Source of the DNA: Candidatus Cloacimonadota bacterium
GTDB lineage: Bacteria > Cloacimonadota > Cloacimonadia > Cloacimonadales > Cloacimonadaceae
NCBI GenBank assembly: GCA_028695495.1
Contig: JAQVIX010000001.1
Location: 19,470 to 83,469 of the forward strand
Length of the DNA stretch: 64,000 bases
Direction: 5' to 3'
Shown here: positions 1 through 9,102 of the stretch, in pieces
Position numbering within the stretch: the first letter of the stretch is position 1
Layout of the letters: each line of letters opens with the position of its first letter
Position numbers and translations under genes: made by a program
The notes under the pieces: generated by a model
Seen by the model: only the letters and a program-made list of their open reading frames with translations
The model's database searches: none
Told to the model about the DNA's origin: nothing

Positions 1-2
1 AC

Positions 3-383
3 GGCATCCCCCGCACGCTGCCTGCTTTGATCAAAGCCTGGCGCATCCAGGAAAAGGCATCATCTGTGGGCTTCGATTGGCCAGATTTGGTGCCGGTAAT
101 TGCCAAAATGGATGAAGAGCGGTACGAGCTGAGTAAAGCCCTGGAAAGTGGCAACCTGGATGCCATTTCTGAAGAGCTGGGAGATTTGCTCTTTAGCGTG
201 GTGAACCTGGCGCGCAAGCTGAATATCGATGCCGAAGCCGCCCTAAAGCATACCATTGATAAGTTTTACAGACGTTTCCGCTATGTGGAAGCCCAATACC
301 AAGATGGAGATATCCATGAAGCTAGGCTCGAGGAACTCGACCGTCACTGGGAAGCCGCCAAGAAACAGCGGCAGATTCAGTAA
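3..383 (+). CDS. mazG: Nucleoside triphosphate pyrophosphohydrolase MazG, 5'-truncated by the window
   Basis: The reading frame is open from the first bases, so the gene starts upstream and only about 126 C-terminal residues are visible. They begin with GIPRTLPAL and RIQEKASSVGFDWP, the signature of the C-terminal MazG domain. The metal-binding pattern is present as EERYE followed by EELGD. Family enzymes hydrolyse NTPs to NMP and pyrophosphate in the cytoplasm and act as house-cleaning enzymes. The 3' end overlaps the next gene by 68 bp. Identification is firm; substrate preference cannot be told. Confidence 0.9.
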   Translation, partial: GIPRTLPALIKAWRIQEKASSVGFDWPDLVPVIAKMDEERYELSKALESGNLDAISEELGDLLFSVVNLARKLNIDAEAALKHTIDKFYRRFRYVEAQYQDGDIHEARLEELDRHWEAAKKQRQIQ

Positions 384-1875
384 ATTACGGCTTTATACCA
401 TCATCGTATCCATCGCCATCTTTGTGGCGCTTACCATCTATTTGCAGGTGCTTTTGCAAAAGGCACGTCGCGAGCACGAGAAGGTGCCGCAAATCTTTGC
501 CCAATACATCGCCTATACGGATAGCTACTTGCGTAGCGCCGAGAAATATGCCCAGCTTCTTACCGAGATAAGCTCCAAATATCTGCAATTTGCCGCCAGC
601 CGCGATTTTAAACAGCAGCTTTGGGATTATATTTCCACAGATTTCATGCGCGAAAACCCCATCCCCATCATTATTACAGATGCCACGAATACACCCCGCA
701 TGTGGAAAAACGTAAATGTGGATGCGGATAGCCTTTACGAAGACCTTTGCCCCGCCAGCCGTAAACAGCTGGAAGAGCAAATGCTGGAGATGGTGCAAAC
801 CCCTCTGATAGATGAGGGTATGCTGCGCGGAAACGCCTTCTATGGCAGGCCAGTCTCCTTTGAACAATTCCTAAAAAAGACAGATTATAGCATCATCGTA
901 AGCAATCATTTCCATGAACCCCTTTACTGGCGCAACGTAAATATTCCGGAAAACCGCAGTTTTAACAATCTGCATCTGGAGCAGCAGCAATACCTTTTCC
1001 ATCGCCAAAAGAATATGACCGAAGTGCCGCTCTCGAACGAGGCAGACTCCCTGGGTTATATCTATTTTAGCGGTCCCCAATCTCTATCTTATATCCGTAT
1101 TATCTTCATTTTGGAGTTGTTTCTGGCAGTATTGGTTATCTTCTTTGGCAGCTTTGGCTTTATCCTCATTCGGCGGGATGAAAAGGATACCATGTGGGTA
1201 AGCCTCGCCAAGGAAACTGCTCACCAATTTGGCACCCCCATTACCTCGCTTACCGGCTGGATCGATTACATGATAGAAAGCCCTGCCGAGGGGGTTAAAC
1301 GTCCTGACCTCAAAGAGATACTGGAATTGATGCGGGCAGATGTAAAACACCTGCACAATATCGCCAGCCGCTTTGGCAAGGTGGGCAGCATTACGAAGCT
1401 GGCACCTCATGAATTGCATGCCGTGTTATTTGAAGTTGTGGAATATTTCCGCACCCGTATGCCGCATCTGGGCAGTCGCATAGACATCCATCTGATAAGT
1501 AAAATACAGGGCATTCAGGTATTGATGGATTTGGAACTAATCAAATGGACTTTGGAAAACCTAATCAAAAACTGCGTGGATGCCATGACCGGCAAGGGCG
1601 GCAATATAATTCTAACCGCTACTTACAAAGAGCCTTACATATATCTCCTGGTGCGCGATGAAGGGCGCGGCATTCCTCGTAAACAGTGGAAGAAGGTCTT
1701 CGATCCCGGCGTTACCACCAAAAAGCGCGGCTGGGGTTTGGGGCTTAGCCTTGCCAAACGCATTATCGAAGAATACCACGATGGCAGTATCCGGGTATTG
1801 GAAAGCGCTCCGAGCGAAGGCACTACCATCGAAATCCGCCTGAAAGAGGCAAGCAACGGCAAGAGGAAAAAATGA
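316..1875 (+). CDS. Membrane-bound sensor histidine kinase (orphan)
   Basis: 519 residues from the ATG at 316, which has GGAG six bases upstream; an in-frame ATG at 304 is the alternative. Transmembrane helices lie at about residues 25-45 and 261-283, enclosing an extracytoplasmic sensor region of about 210 residues with no domain I recognise. The H-box reads AKETAHQFGTPITSL with phospho-acceptor His about 303. The N-box is ENLIKNCVDAM (about 414-424), G1 is DEGRGIP (about 448) and G2 is GWGLGLSLAKR (about 472). This is a HATPase_c kinase with the TAHQxGTP H-box seen in Bacteroidota-type kinases. No response regulator is adjacent. It overlaps mazG by 68 bp and the next gene by ATGA. The signal sensed is unknown. 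Confidence 0.88.
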   Translation: MKLGSRNSTVTGKPPRNSGRFSKLRLYTIIVSIAIFVALTIYLQVLLQKARREHEKVPQIFAQYIAYTDSYLRSAEKYAQLLTEISSKYLQFAASRDFKQQLWDYISTDFMRENPIPIIITDATNTPRMWKNVNVDADSLYEDLCPASRKQLEEQMLEMVQTPLIDEGMLRGNAFYGRPVSFEQFLKKTDYSIIVSNHFHEPLYWRNVNIPENRSFNNLHLEQQQYLFHRQKNMTEVPLSNEADSLGYIYFSGPQSLSYIRIIFILELFLAVLVIFFGSFGFILIRRDEKDTMWVSLAKETAHQFGTPITSLTGWIDYMIESPAEGVKRPDLKEILELMRADVKHLHNIASRFGKVGSITKLAPHELHAVLFEVVEYFRTRMPHLGSRIDIHLISKIQGIQVLMDLELIKWTLENLIKNCVDAMTGKGGNIILTATYKEPYIYLLVRDEGRGIPRKQWKKVFDPGVTTKKRGWGLGLSLAKRIIEEYHDGSIRVLESAPSEGTTIEIRLKEASNGKRKK

Positions 1876-3365
1876 GCGAATACATCTTGAGCAAAAGCGA
1901 AATGCAAGAAATGGATAGCAGGATGATCCGGCAAAACGGTGTAAGCTCCGAGCTTCTGATGGAAATAGCCGGCGCCCGCTGTGCCGAAATAATCGCGCGC
2001 GAATACCCCAATGCCCTTATAGGCAAGACCCTTATCCTCTGTGGCAGCGGCAATAACGGCGGCGATGGCTTTGTAATAGCCCGCCATTTGCAGAATATGG
2101 GCTACCAGATAGAAACATGGCTGCCTTTGGGGGAAGCCCGCAGTCAGCAAAGCAAAGCCAATCTTGCCCGCTTGAAGCCTCTTAATATCCCGCTTTATAC
2201 CGCCAAAGACAATCCCCTCGCCTCTGGAAACCACTCCCTTATAATCGACGCCCTATACGGCATTGGCTTCAGGGGAGATTTGCCCCGGGAACTACAAAGC
2301 ATCTTCCAAGACATCAACGCCTTAGACGCCTTTAAGATTGCCATAGATATCCCCTCCGGCATCGAGGCGGATAGCGGCAGCGGTACCAGCATCAAAGCCC
2401 ATGCCACCATTGCCATTGAGAACTATAAATACGCCCACTATCTGCCCAATGGCAGAGCTTTTTGCGGCAATCTGCACCGGATAAGCATAAACATCCCCGA
2501 GAGCTTCAAAAGCGGGGTATGCGCCCAGATATTTACGCACTCCGACCTACAGCTTCCTGCCCGCCCGCCGGATTCTCACAAAGGCAGCTTCGGCAAGGTA
2601 ATGCTCTTTGGTGGTAGCGCTCTTTACCCCGGCAGTATCCAGCTTAGTGCGCAGGCTGCCCTCAAATCCGGTGCCGGACTCATCTACCTCTATACTCGCA
2701 AGGAAGTGCTTAGTCAGCAGCCTATTAGCCCGGAAATCATCAGCCGTGCCATCCCCGAAAACAAATCCGCATTGCCCTGTGCCCGCCAGCTAAAACCCCT
2801 TATTAAAGGCATGGATTGCTTTGTAATAGGTCCCGGCATGGCTACTGATGCTTATGCGGCAAAACTATTGGAAAGCCTGCTCAAAAACGCCACAGTGCCG
2901 GTGCTTTTGGATGCGGATGCCCTAAACCTGCTATCCCAAAAGCCCGCCCTCAAAGAGTATCTGAAACGGGGCAATATCATCCTCAGCCCGCACTTAAAGG
3001 AGTTTAGCCGTCTGGTGGGCATTAGCTTGGGCAAGCTCAAACAAGATATATTAAAACACATTAGGGCTTTCCTGAAGGAATATCCGGTTACTTTACTATT
3101 AAAAGACCACATATCCATTGCTGCCAAGGGGAATGAACTCCGCTTTTTGGCAGCGGGAAATGACGCCCTTGCCACCGGCGGCAGTGGAGATGTATTAAGC
3201 GGCATTATCGGCAGCTTTATTGCGCAGGGTATGGCGCCCTTTGAGGCGGCTATCAGTGCCTCGCTGCTGATGGGGCACACGGCGGATAAGCTCTCTGCCA
3301 ATCAGGAAAGCTTCAGCATTTGCCCCAGCCAGATTATTGAACACTTAGGAGATAAAGATGAGTAA
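1872..3365 (+). CDS. nnr: Bifunctional NAD(P)HX epimerase / ADP-dependent NAD(P)HX dehydratase
   Basis: 497 residues, ATG overlapping the kinase stop (ATGA). The N-terminal YjeF_N half (about 1-220) has CGSGNNGGDGFV near residue 60 and epimerises damaged NAD(P)H hydrates. The C-terminal carbohydrate-kinase-like half (about 230-490) has KGSFGKVMLFGGS, LDADALNLL, LSPHLKEF and the catalytic ATGGSGD with Asp 440, and dehydrates the S-hydrate using ADP. Fusion and length match the usual bacterial bifunctional enzyme. It is a cytoplasmic metabolite-repair enzyme, which fits beside the house-cleaning mazG. Its stop overlaps the next gene by 8 bp. Confidence 0.93.
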   Translation: MSEYILSKSEMQEMDSRMIRQNGVSSELLMEIAGARCAEIIAREYPNALIGKTLILCGSGNNGGDGFVIARHLQNMGYQIETWLPLGEARSQQSKANLARLKPLNIPLYTAKDNPLASGNHSLIIDALYGIGFRGDLPRELQSIFQDINALDAFKIAIDIPSGIEADSGSGTSIKAHATIAIENYKYAHYLPNGRAFCGNLHRISINIPESFKSGVCAQIFTHSDLQLPARPPDSHKGSFGKVMLFGGSALYPGSIQLSAQAALKSGAGLIYLYTRKEVLSQQPISPEIISRAIPENKSALPCARQLKPLIKGMDCFVIGPGMATDAYAAKLLESLLKNATVPVLLDADALNLLSQKPALKEYLKRGNIILSPHLKEFSRLVGISLGKLKQDILKHIRAFLKEYPVTLLLKDHISIAAKGNELRFLAAGNDALATGGSGDVLSGIIGSFIAQGMAPFEAAISASLLMGHTADKLSANQESFSICPSQIIEHLGDKDE

Positions 3366-3975
3366 ACTAAGCGATATGAATACCCCCATCTATTGGGCGG
3401 AAGGGCATCCCGGACGCCTGAACCGGGAAAGCTGGACTTTGGAGCTTTCCGGCGCTTGCGAAAACCCCCGCACCTTCAGCTGGCAAGAGCTGCAAAGCCT
3501 GCCCCTTAGCACCGTGGAAGGGCGGCTTACCAGTGTAACGCGCTGGTCTGTATTTGGGCGCTGGACGGGCATCCGCCTATCCCACATTCTGAAAGAAGTA
3601 AAGATGAAGGATAGCTGCAAATACCTGCGCTTTTGGTCGCAGCGCCTGATCTACGATACCTCCATCCCGTTGGAGATTGCCTTAAGAGAGAAATCGCTGA
3701 TTGCCTGGGCGTTTGACGATGAACTATTGGACGAGAACTACGGCGGTCCTCTGCGCGGCTTCATCCCCTACCTCTGGGGCTATAAATCTGCCAAATGCGT
3801 GGTAAAGATAGAGCTAATGGAGTATTATATCCCCGGCTATTGGGAACTGCGCGGTTATACGGATTCCGGCGAAATCGAAGCTGGAGCCTGCGTGGATGTA
3901 AACGATGACGGCAAGCTGAAAGTAATCGCCGGCGGCAACGAAGTAATCGACTTTGTAAAAGTAAATGAAAGATAA
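3358..3975 (+). CDS. Oxidoreductase molybdopterin-binding domain protein with Ser at the Mo-ligand Cys position
   Basis: 205 residues; ATG at 3358 with AGGAGA upstream (a second in-frame Met lies at 3376). It resembles the short cytoplasmic members of the sulfite-oxidase/YedY superfamily (PF00174): an ELSGACENPRTFSWQELQSLP start, VTRWSVFGRWTGI, then GPLRGFIPYLWGYKSAKCV. In relatives the segment before TRWS reads HCV, and that Cys ligates molybdenum. Here it reads TSV, with Ser about 59 (codon AGT at 3532). There is no Tat signal, no heme partner and no cofactor-biosynthesis gene nearby. It may bind the pterin with a Ser ligand, or have lost redox activity. Family call good; activity uncertain. 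Confidence 0.75.
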   Translation: MSKLSDMNTPIYWAEGHPGRLNRESWTLELSGACENPRTFSWQELQSLPLSTVEGRLTSVTRWSVFGRWTGIRLSHILKEVKMKDSCKYLRFWSQRLIYDTSIPLEIALREKSLIAWAFDDELLDENYGGPLRGFIPYLWGYKSAKCVVKIELMEYYIPGYWELRGYTDSGEIEAGACVDVNDDGKLKVIAGGNEVIDFVKVNER

Positions 3976-4870
3976 GCTCACCTATCTGCGCGCGGTGCTC
4001 TCCATGTTCTTTTGGGCGATCACCTTTGTGTGGTACAAGATTGCTTACGAGAGCTACCGCCCTTACGAAGTGGTATTTCTGCGCCTGCTTTTAGGTGCCT
4101 TTTTGCTCTTTGCCATCATGCTCATCACCCGCCACCGCGAGCAACCCCGCCTCAAAGACATCCCCCATTTCATGCTGGTTGCCTTCTTTGAACCCTTCTT
4201 ATATTTCATTGGCGAGGCAAACGGCATGGAAAAAGTATCCCCTTCGCTGGGCAGCATCGTAATTGCCACCATTCCCATCTTTGCCGCTTTGGGTGCTTGG
4301 GCGATATTAAGAGAGCGGCTGGGCATAAACGTTATTATCGGGCTGTTCCTTTCCGCTTTGGGCGTAATCATCATCAGCCGCGGCGGGGGTGGCGGGGATA
4401 ATACCTTAAGCGGCATCTCGTTCCTTGCCATTGCCATTGCAGGCGCCGTGGGCTATAGCGTTAGCGTGCGTCCGCTTACCCTGCGCTATTCCACCCTCAA
4501 TATCGTGGCGTATCAAACCCTTTTTGGTGCCATCTACTTCCTGCCTCTCTTTCTCTGGCGGGATTCCAGGCACTTTTTCACAATGGAACACAGCCTTCGG
4601 GGGCTATCCACCATCACAGCCATGTGTCTTTTTGCCACCATCGGCGCCTTCATGCTCTATACGGATGTAATCCGCCGGTTTGGCGTGGCAAAAGCGAATA
4701 TATTTACCAATCTCATCCCCGTTTTTACGGTAGTATTAGCCTATTTTATCTTAGGTGAAAGAATAGGTTGGCGCAGCATTTTGGGACTTTTGCTTACTTT
4801 GGGCGGGCTGCTGCTCTCCCAAAGCGATGTCCTGAAGCCCAAAAGCTCCGCCGCAAAGGAGTTATCATGA
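3965..4870 (+). CDS. EamA/DMT-family transporter (drug/metabolite exporter)
   Basis: 301 residues with about ten hydrophobic helices forming two EamA repeats. The first starts at AVLSMFFWAITFVWYK and ends near LGVIIISRGGGGG. The second runs from FLAIAIAGAVGYSVSV to the C-terminal LGLLLTLGGLLLSQS. The short LGERIGW loop before the last helix is typical. It is an inner-membrane permease of unknown substrate. The gene overlaps the molybdopterin-domain gene by 11 bp and the next gene by ATGA, so it sits inside the same co-transcribed run. Confidence 0.88.
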   Translation: MKDKLTYLRAVLSMFFWAITFVWYKIAYESYRPYEVVFLRLLLGAFLLFAIMLITRHREQPRLKDIPHFMLVAFFEPFLYFIGEANGMEKVSPSLGSIVIATIPIFAALGAWAILRERLGINVIIGLFLSALGVIIISRGGGGGDNTLSGISFLAIAIAGAVGYSVSVRPLTLRYSTLNIVAYQTLFGAIYFLPLFLWRDSRHFFTMEHSLRGLSTITAMCLFATIGAFMLYTDVIRRFGVAKANIFTNLIPVFTVVLAYFILGERIGWRSILGLLLTLGGLLLSQSDVLKPKSSAAKELS

Positions 4871-6867
4871 AATACCGCCTTCTCTTACTCAGCCTCATTT
4901 TGAGCCTAAGCTGCTGCCTGCTTGCCCAGAACTGGTATCTGGATGATGGCACTATCGATCTCAATGGCATACCGGTAAAACTTGAGCCATCCGTTACCCT
5001 GCGCGGAGAAGGAAACCACCAATACGACCTTAATTTTAGCTTTAGCAGCCAGAGCTATGCGGATAGCCTAATCCTTGCCTACAGCCATCCGGATATGGAT
5101 ATCCGCCTGAAGGTAAGTGAATATGGTGGCTTCCACGCTGCCGCAAAACGCATAGAGGTCTTTGCAGATTTTCATACGCGGCTGCGGGTGGTGGATTTTA
5201 GCATTATCCCCGTCTTTAACAGCCAAAGCCCCAGCAGCAGCTTGCGCGGCCCCAAAGCCATCTTCAGCCGCAACCCGCAGGATAATATCAAGCTTTACCC
5301 CTATACCGATCGGGTTTTGGAATACCTCTTTGGCGACCGCTCGCTCTTTATCGCTGCGGCAAATTACAGCGCCTGCGCCAATATCGACTGGCTTTCGGAA
5401 GACGCCATCCATCTGTATGATCACGCTCTGCATTTTGCGCGCTTATACGATGTGGAAGAAAGCGGCTTTTTTCAACGGATAGACACCCTGCTGCGTCAAG
5501 CGGGGGATAGTAATTACTACAGTTTCCTTATCTTTGAGGAGCAGCCGCCTCTCTTAAATATCAGCCGCTGGCCTTATGGCAAGGACGCCGCCCTGGTGAT
5601 TGTAAATGATGCCGATGGTGAACATTTCAAGCGTTTGCCTGCCGTCTATTGGGGCAGCAGCAACCCCCAAAGCCCGGCATATCTTTCTAAGGGCATTATT
5701 GCCAATAACATCAAGATGACCAATACCGTATATGCCTACTCCAAGCCTGTGTTGGAACCGTTTTGGCGTGAATTGATGAATAATGGCATCAGCATCGGGT
5801 TGCACACATGCAGCGCATTGGCAGACCTTAGCGAAGATACTTATCAAGGTCTGATTTATGATCTGGCAGATTTTGGCGTTCGAACCTGGAGCGACAATTC
5901 ATGGAGCAGTAATCCGGATTGCATTTGCGTAAGCGGCTGGGACCCCAGCTCGCCTTACTATGTATTTAATGCCATAAATGACTCGCAAATAGATTATATC
6001 TGGCTGGGTGACTGGAACAATACAAATCCTTTCAATTCCTTTACCGAGCCTTGGCGTTTGCCGCATAAGCTCTATGAATTTGAGCATCTCACGCGGCCCG
6101 TATGGTTTTTTGGCCGTACCAATATGAGCTGCTGGGAAGCGCTGAATCACAACTATCTAACTGATTTCAAACACAATATCACCGCCGAAAACCTGGATCA
6201 ATTGCTCAAGGAAAATGGACTCTGTGTAGTTTACACCCATTTCTTTTACATTAAAAGTATGGGCATGGAGCCTTTTTTCGATACTCTGCCCAATGGCGAT
6301 TTGGAGCTGAAAGACGAAGCCAATGCCAGCTTTGCGCTTTTGGATTATTATCAGAAATACCGCCGCCTTTGGGTGGATACCCTGGAAGAGGTATTTGACC
6401 GCATGATCGCCATTGAGGACTTACGCATTACGGGCAGCAGGCTGGATAGCGCCAGCGGGGAAATCCGGCTACAGCTTTCCAATGGTTCAGATTATCCGCT
6501 CAAAGACCTGGCGCTCTCGAACCCTGAAAACCCCAATCTCCGGCTTTCTCTGATGCCAGGTGAATCCCAATCCATCCTCGTTTTGGATACCACGCCTTAT
6601 ATCCCCAATCCGGCGGACTATCTGCGCTTTGGCACCCGCTATCAGGATGGCAGAATCTATTTTTTACATAAAAGTAGCGAAAGCCTGCCTGCATTGAAGA
6701 TAGAGCTTTTCAACCTGCGCGGTCAAAAGCTAAGTAGCCATAGCTTTGAGAGCGGCATTGATACACCGGTGATCCCCCTGCCCAATGCGGCGCCGGGGCT
6801 GTATCTGGCAAAAGTGAGCACATCCTGGGGCTTAAACCGCTATTTGAAAGTAGTGCTGCTAAAATGA
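4867..6867 (+). CDS. Secreted polysaccharide-deacetylase-like protein with C-terminal sorting domain (paralogue 1)
   Basis: 666 residues from the ATG overlapping the eamA stop, preceded by AAAGGAG; an upstream extension in frame is not supported. A signal peptide (MKYRLLLLSLILSLSCCLLA) probably ends before QNW. A beta-rich N-terminal region (about 20-230) is followed by a domain with VIVNDADGE (Asp 248, Asp 250), GISIGLHT (His 313) and VVYTHFFY (His 458). These are spaced as in NodB-type deacetylase or GH-deacetylase barrels, but this match is by eye. The last 70 residues (LKIELFNLRGQKL to the final LLK) form a FlgD-like Ig sorting domain like those used for type IX export. A near-identical paralogue follows. 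Substrate unknown. Confidence 0.7.
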   Translation: MKYRLLLLSLILSLSCCLLAQNWYLDDGTIDLNGIPVKLEPSVTLRGEGNHQYDLNFSFSSQSYADSLILAYSHPDMDIRLKVSEYGGFHAAAKRIEVFADFHTRLRVVDFSIIPVFNSQSPSSSLRGPKAIFSRNPQDNIKLYPYTDRVLEYLFGDRSLFIAAANYSACANIDWLSEDAIHLYDHALHFARLYDVEESGFFQRIDTLLRQAGDSNYYSFLIFEEQPPLLNISRWPYGKDAALVIVNDADGEHFKRLPAVYWGSSNPQSPAYLSKGIIANNIKMTNTVYAYSKPVLEPFWRELMNNGISIGLHTCSALADLSEDTYQGLIYDLADFGVRTWSDNSWSSNPDCICVSGWDPSSPYYVFNAINDSQIDYIWLGDWNNTNPFNSFTEPWRLPHKLYEFEHLTRPVWFFGRTNMSCWEALNHNYLTDFKHNITAENLDQLLKENGLCVVYTHFFYIKSMGMEPFFDTLPNGDLELKDEANASFALLDYYQKYRRLWVDTLEEVFDRMIAIEDLRITGSRLDSASGEIRLQLSNGSDYPLKDLALSNPENPNLRLSLMPGESQSILVLDTTPYIPNPADYLRFGTRYQDGRIYFLHKSSESLPALKIELFNLRGQKLSSHSFESGIDTPVIPLPNAAPGLYLAKVSTSWGLNRYLKVVLLK

Positions 6868-7040
6868 ATAGCTCTTTAGATTGTAAACGCTTACTTGAGT
6901 TCATGCCGGCTTCTTCAGTTTCGCCCTTGGCTATCACCTGGCGCCGGATAGCCTTCTCCAAGGCGATAAGGATAAATGCTTACGCGGGTCTTAGCCCGTT
7001 TTACCTTTGGCAAAAACTAATGCCCGATAAAGGAGTTATC
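6868..7040. other. Spacer between the two tandem paralogues
   Basis: 173 bp separate the paralogues. The last bases before the second ATG (AAAGGAGTTATC) repeat those before the first copy, so the ribosome-binding site was duplicated with the gene. An in-frame open stretch runs through the spacer, but its translation looks like neither a signal peptide nor a domain. I see no terminator. Confidence 0.5.
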
Positions 7041-9041
7041 ATGAAATACCGCTTTTTACTTATTTGTATCATATTCTGCCTGATAAGCTCACTATTTGCC
7101 CAGAACTGGTATCTGGGCGAAGGCACTTTCGTTTTTAACGGCGTTTCTCTTGAACTACAACCTGCCGCTACCCAATACGGCGAAGAAAGCCAACACTTTA
7201 GCCTGGATTTTAGCTTTAAGAGCCAGAGCTATCCGGATAGCGTAATCCTCTCCTACAGCCATCCGGATATGGATATCCACATCAAAGTAAGCGAATACAG
7301 CGGCTTTCATGTTCCTGCCAAACGCGTGGAAATCTCTGCCAGTTTCCACACTCTCCAGCGAGTGATAGATTTTCGCATTACGCCTGTCTTTAATAGCCAA
7401 AGCCCCAGCGGCAGCCTGCGCGGTCCCAAAGCCATCTTCAGCCGCAACCCGCAGGATAATATCAATCTATTTCCCTACACCGACCGCGTTTTGGAATATC
7501 AATTCAGCGACCGCTCACTGTGGATTGCCGCAGCAAATTACGCCGGCTGTGCGAATATCGACTGGCTTTCGGAAAATGCCATCCATCTGTATGATTCCAC
7601 CCTGCATTTTGCGCGCCTTTTCGATGGCGATGCGCAAAGCTTTATTCATCGCGCAGACACCCTTTTACGCAAGCCCGGAGACAGCAATTACTACAGTTTT
7701 CTCATCTTTGAAGCACAGCCGCCGCTCTTAAATATCAGCCGCTGGCCTTATGGCAAGGATGCCGCTCTGGTGATTACAAACGACGCTGATGGTGAACAAC
7801 CCAACCGCATGCGCGCCGCTTTTTGGGGCAGCAGCAATCCCCAAAGTCCGGCGTATCTTTCCAAAGGCATTATTGCCAATAACATCAAGATGAGCAATAC
7901 CGTATTTGCCGCTTCCAAGCCACAGGTGGAACCCATCTGGCGCGAAATGTTGGATAATGGCATTACAATTGGGCTGCATACTTACGGCGCCTACGCAGAC
8001 TTGAGTGAAGATACCTATCAGGGTCTGATTTATGATCTGGCAGATTTCAATGTGCGCAACTGGATCGACCATTCCTGGGTGCTAAATCCGGATTGCATTT
8101 GCTATACCGGCTACGACCCCGCCTCGCCTTACTATGTATTGGACGCTATAAACGACTCGCAGATAGACTACATCTGGCTGGGCGACGCCAGCTTTACAAA
8201 CCCTTTCAATTCCTTTACCGAACCTTGGCGCCTGCCGCATAAACTCTATGATTTTGAGCATCTCACGCGTCCCGTATGGTTTTATGGTCGCACCAAGATG
8301 ATCTGTTGGGAATCGCTGGATCACAATTATCTTACAGATTTCAAACACAATTTCACCGCCGAAAATCTGGATCAATTGCTCAAAGAAAATGGACTCTGCG
8401 TGGTTTATACCCACTTTTATTTTGTAAAAACTCTATCCATGGATCCTTTTTATGCCACTCTGCCCAATGGTGATTTGGAACTGAAAGATGAAGTAAACGC
8501 CCGCTTTGCCATGTTGGATTATTACCAAAACTATCGCGGACTTTGGGTGGATACCTTGGAAGAGGTGTTTGACCGCATGATCGCCATTGAGGACTTACGG
8601 ATTACCGGCAGCAGGTTGGATAACGCCAGCGGAGAAATCCGGCTATATCTTTCCAACGGCTCAGATTATCCGCTCAAAGACCTGGCGCTCTCGAACCCCG
8701 AAAACCCCAATCTCCGGCTTTCTCTGATGCCCGGCCAAGCAAGCTCCATCCTCGTTTCGGATACCACGCCTTATCTGCCCAATCCGGCGGACTATCTGCG
8801 CTTTAGCACCCGCTTTCAGGATGGCAGCATCCATTTTTATCACAAAGGTAGTGAGACTCTGCCAGCGCTGAAGATAGAGCTTTACAATCTGCGCGGTCAA
8901 AAGCTGAGTAGCCATAGCTTTGAGAGCGGCATTGATACACCGGTGATCCCCCTGCCCAATGCGGCGCCGGGGCTGTATTTGGCGAAAGTGATTACACCCT
9001 GGGGATTTTCGAGCTATACGAAGGTAAGCGTCCTTAAATAA
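7041..9041 (+). CDS. Secreted polysaccharide-deacetylase-like protein with C-terminal sorting domain (paralogue 2)
   Basis: Also exactly 666 residues, colinear with the upstream copy at an offset of 2174 bp. It starts at the ATG after AAAGGAG, with a signal peptide ending near LFAQN. The presumed metal and catalytic residues are kept (ITNDADGEQ, ITIGLHTYG, VVYTHFYF). Divergence is spread over the middle, while blocks around FNSQSP, LSKGIIANNIKM and the last 200 residues are nearly identical down to the DNA. The C-terminal sorting domain ends KVSVLK. Tandem duplication of a surface or secreted enzyme is clear; function is inferred only from the barrel-like motif spacing. Confidence 0.7.
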   Translation: MKYRFLLICIIFCLISSLFAQNWYLGEGTFVFNGVSLELQPAATQYGEESQHFSLDFSFKSQSYPDSVILSYSHPDMDIHIKVSEYSGFHVPAKRVEISASFHTLQRVIDFRITPVFNSQSPSGSLRGPKAIFSRNPQDNINLFPYTDRVLEYQFSDRSLWIAAANYAGCANIDWLSENAIHLYDSTLHFARLFDGDAQSFIHRADTLLRKPGDSNYYSFLIFEAQPPLLNISRWPYGKDAALVITNDADGEQPNRMRAAFWGSSNPQSPAYLSKGIIANNIKMSNTVFAASKPQVEPIWREMLDNGITIGLHTYGAYADLSEDTYQGLIYDLADFNVRNWIDHSWVLNPDCICYTGYDPASPYYVLDAINDSQIDYIWLGDASFTNPFNSFTEPWRLPHKLYDFEHLTRPVWFYGRTKMICWESLDHNYLTDFKHNFTAENLDQLLKENGLCVVYTHFYFVKTLSMDPFYATLPNGDLELKDEVNARFAMLDYYQNYRGLWVDTLEEVFDRMIAIEDLRITGSRLDNASGEIRLYLSNGSDYPLKDLALSNPENPNLRLSLMPGQASSILVSDTTPYLPNPADYLRFSTRFQDGSIHFYHKGSETLPALKIELYNLRGQKLSSHSFESGIDTPVIPLPNAAPGLYLAKVITPWGFSSYTKVSVLK

Positions 9042-9046
9042 CGAAC

Positions 9047-9081
9047 AATGTAGAATGTAGGATGTAAAATGTAGAATGCTG
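9047..9081. repeat. Tandem 7-bp repeat array, AATGTAG type
   Basis: Five consecutive 7-mers read AATGTAG, AATGTAG, GATGTAA, AATGTAG, AATGCTG, starting six bases after the stop of paralogue 2. A second array of the same unit lies at 54544-54578. It is non-coding, with no hairpin of its own. Confidence 0.8.
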
Positions 9082-9102
9082 TCGTGCATGCTGATAGATG
9101 TA

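Noticed and set aside
1635..2234. 199-residue minus-strand open frame across the kinase and nnr border
   Set aside because: It runs opposite to two well-supported genes whose motifs lie in this stretch.
4867..4930. Lipobox at the paired Cys of the first deacetylase-like signal peptide
   Set aside because: The residues before the first Cys (SLS) do not fit a lipobox, and the paralogue has no Cys there; ordinary signal peptidase cleavage before QNW is better.
6864..7040. N-terminal extension of the second deacetylase-like paralogue
   Set aside because: The extension would precede a normal signal peptide and lacks similarity to the first copy; the ATG at 7041 has the duplicated ribosome-binding site.
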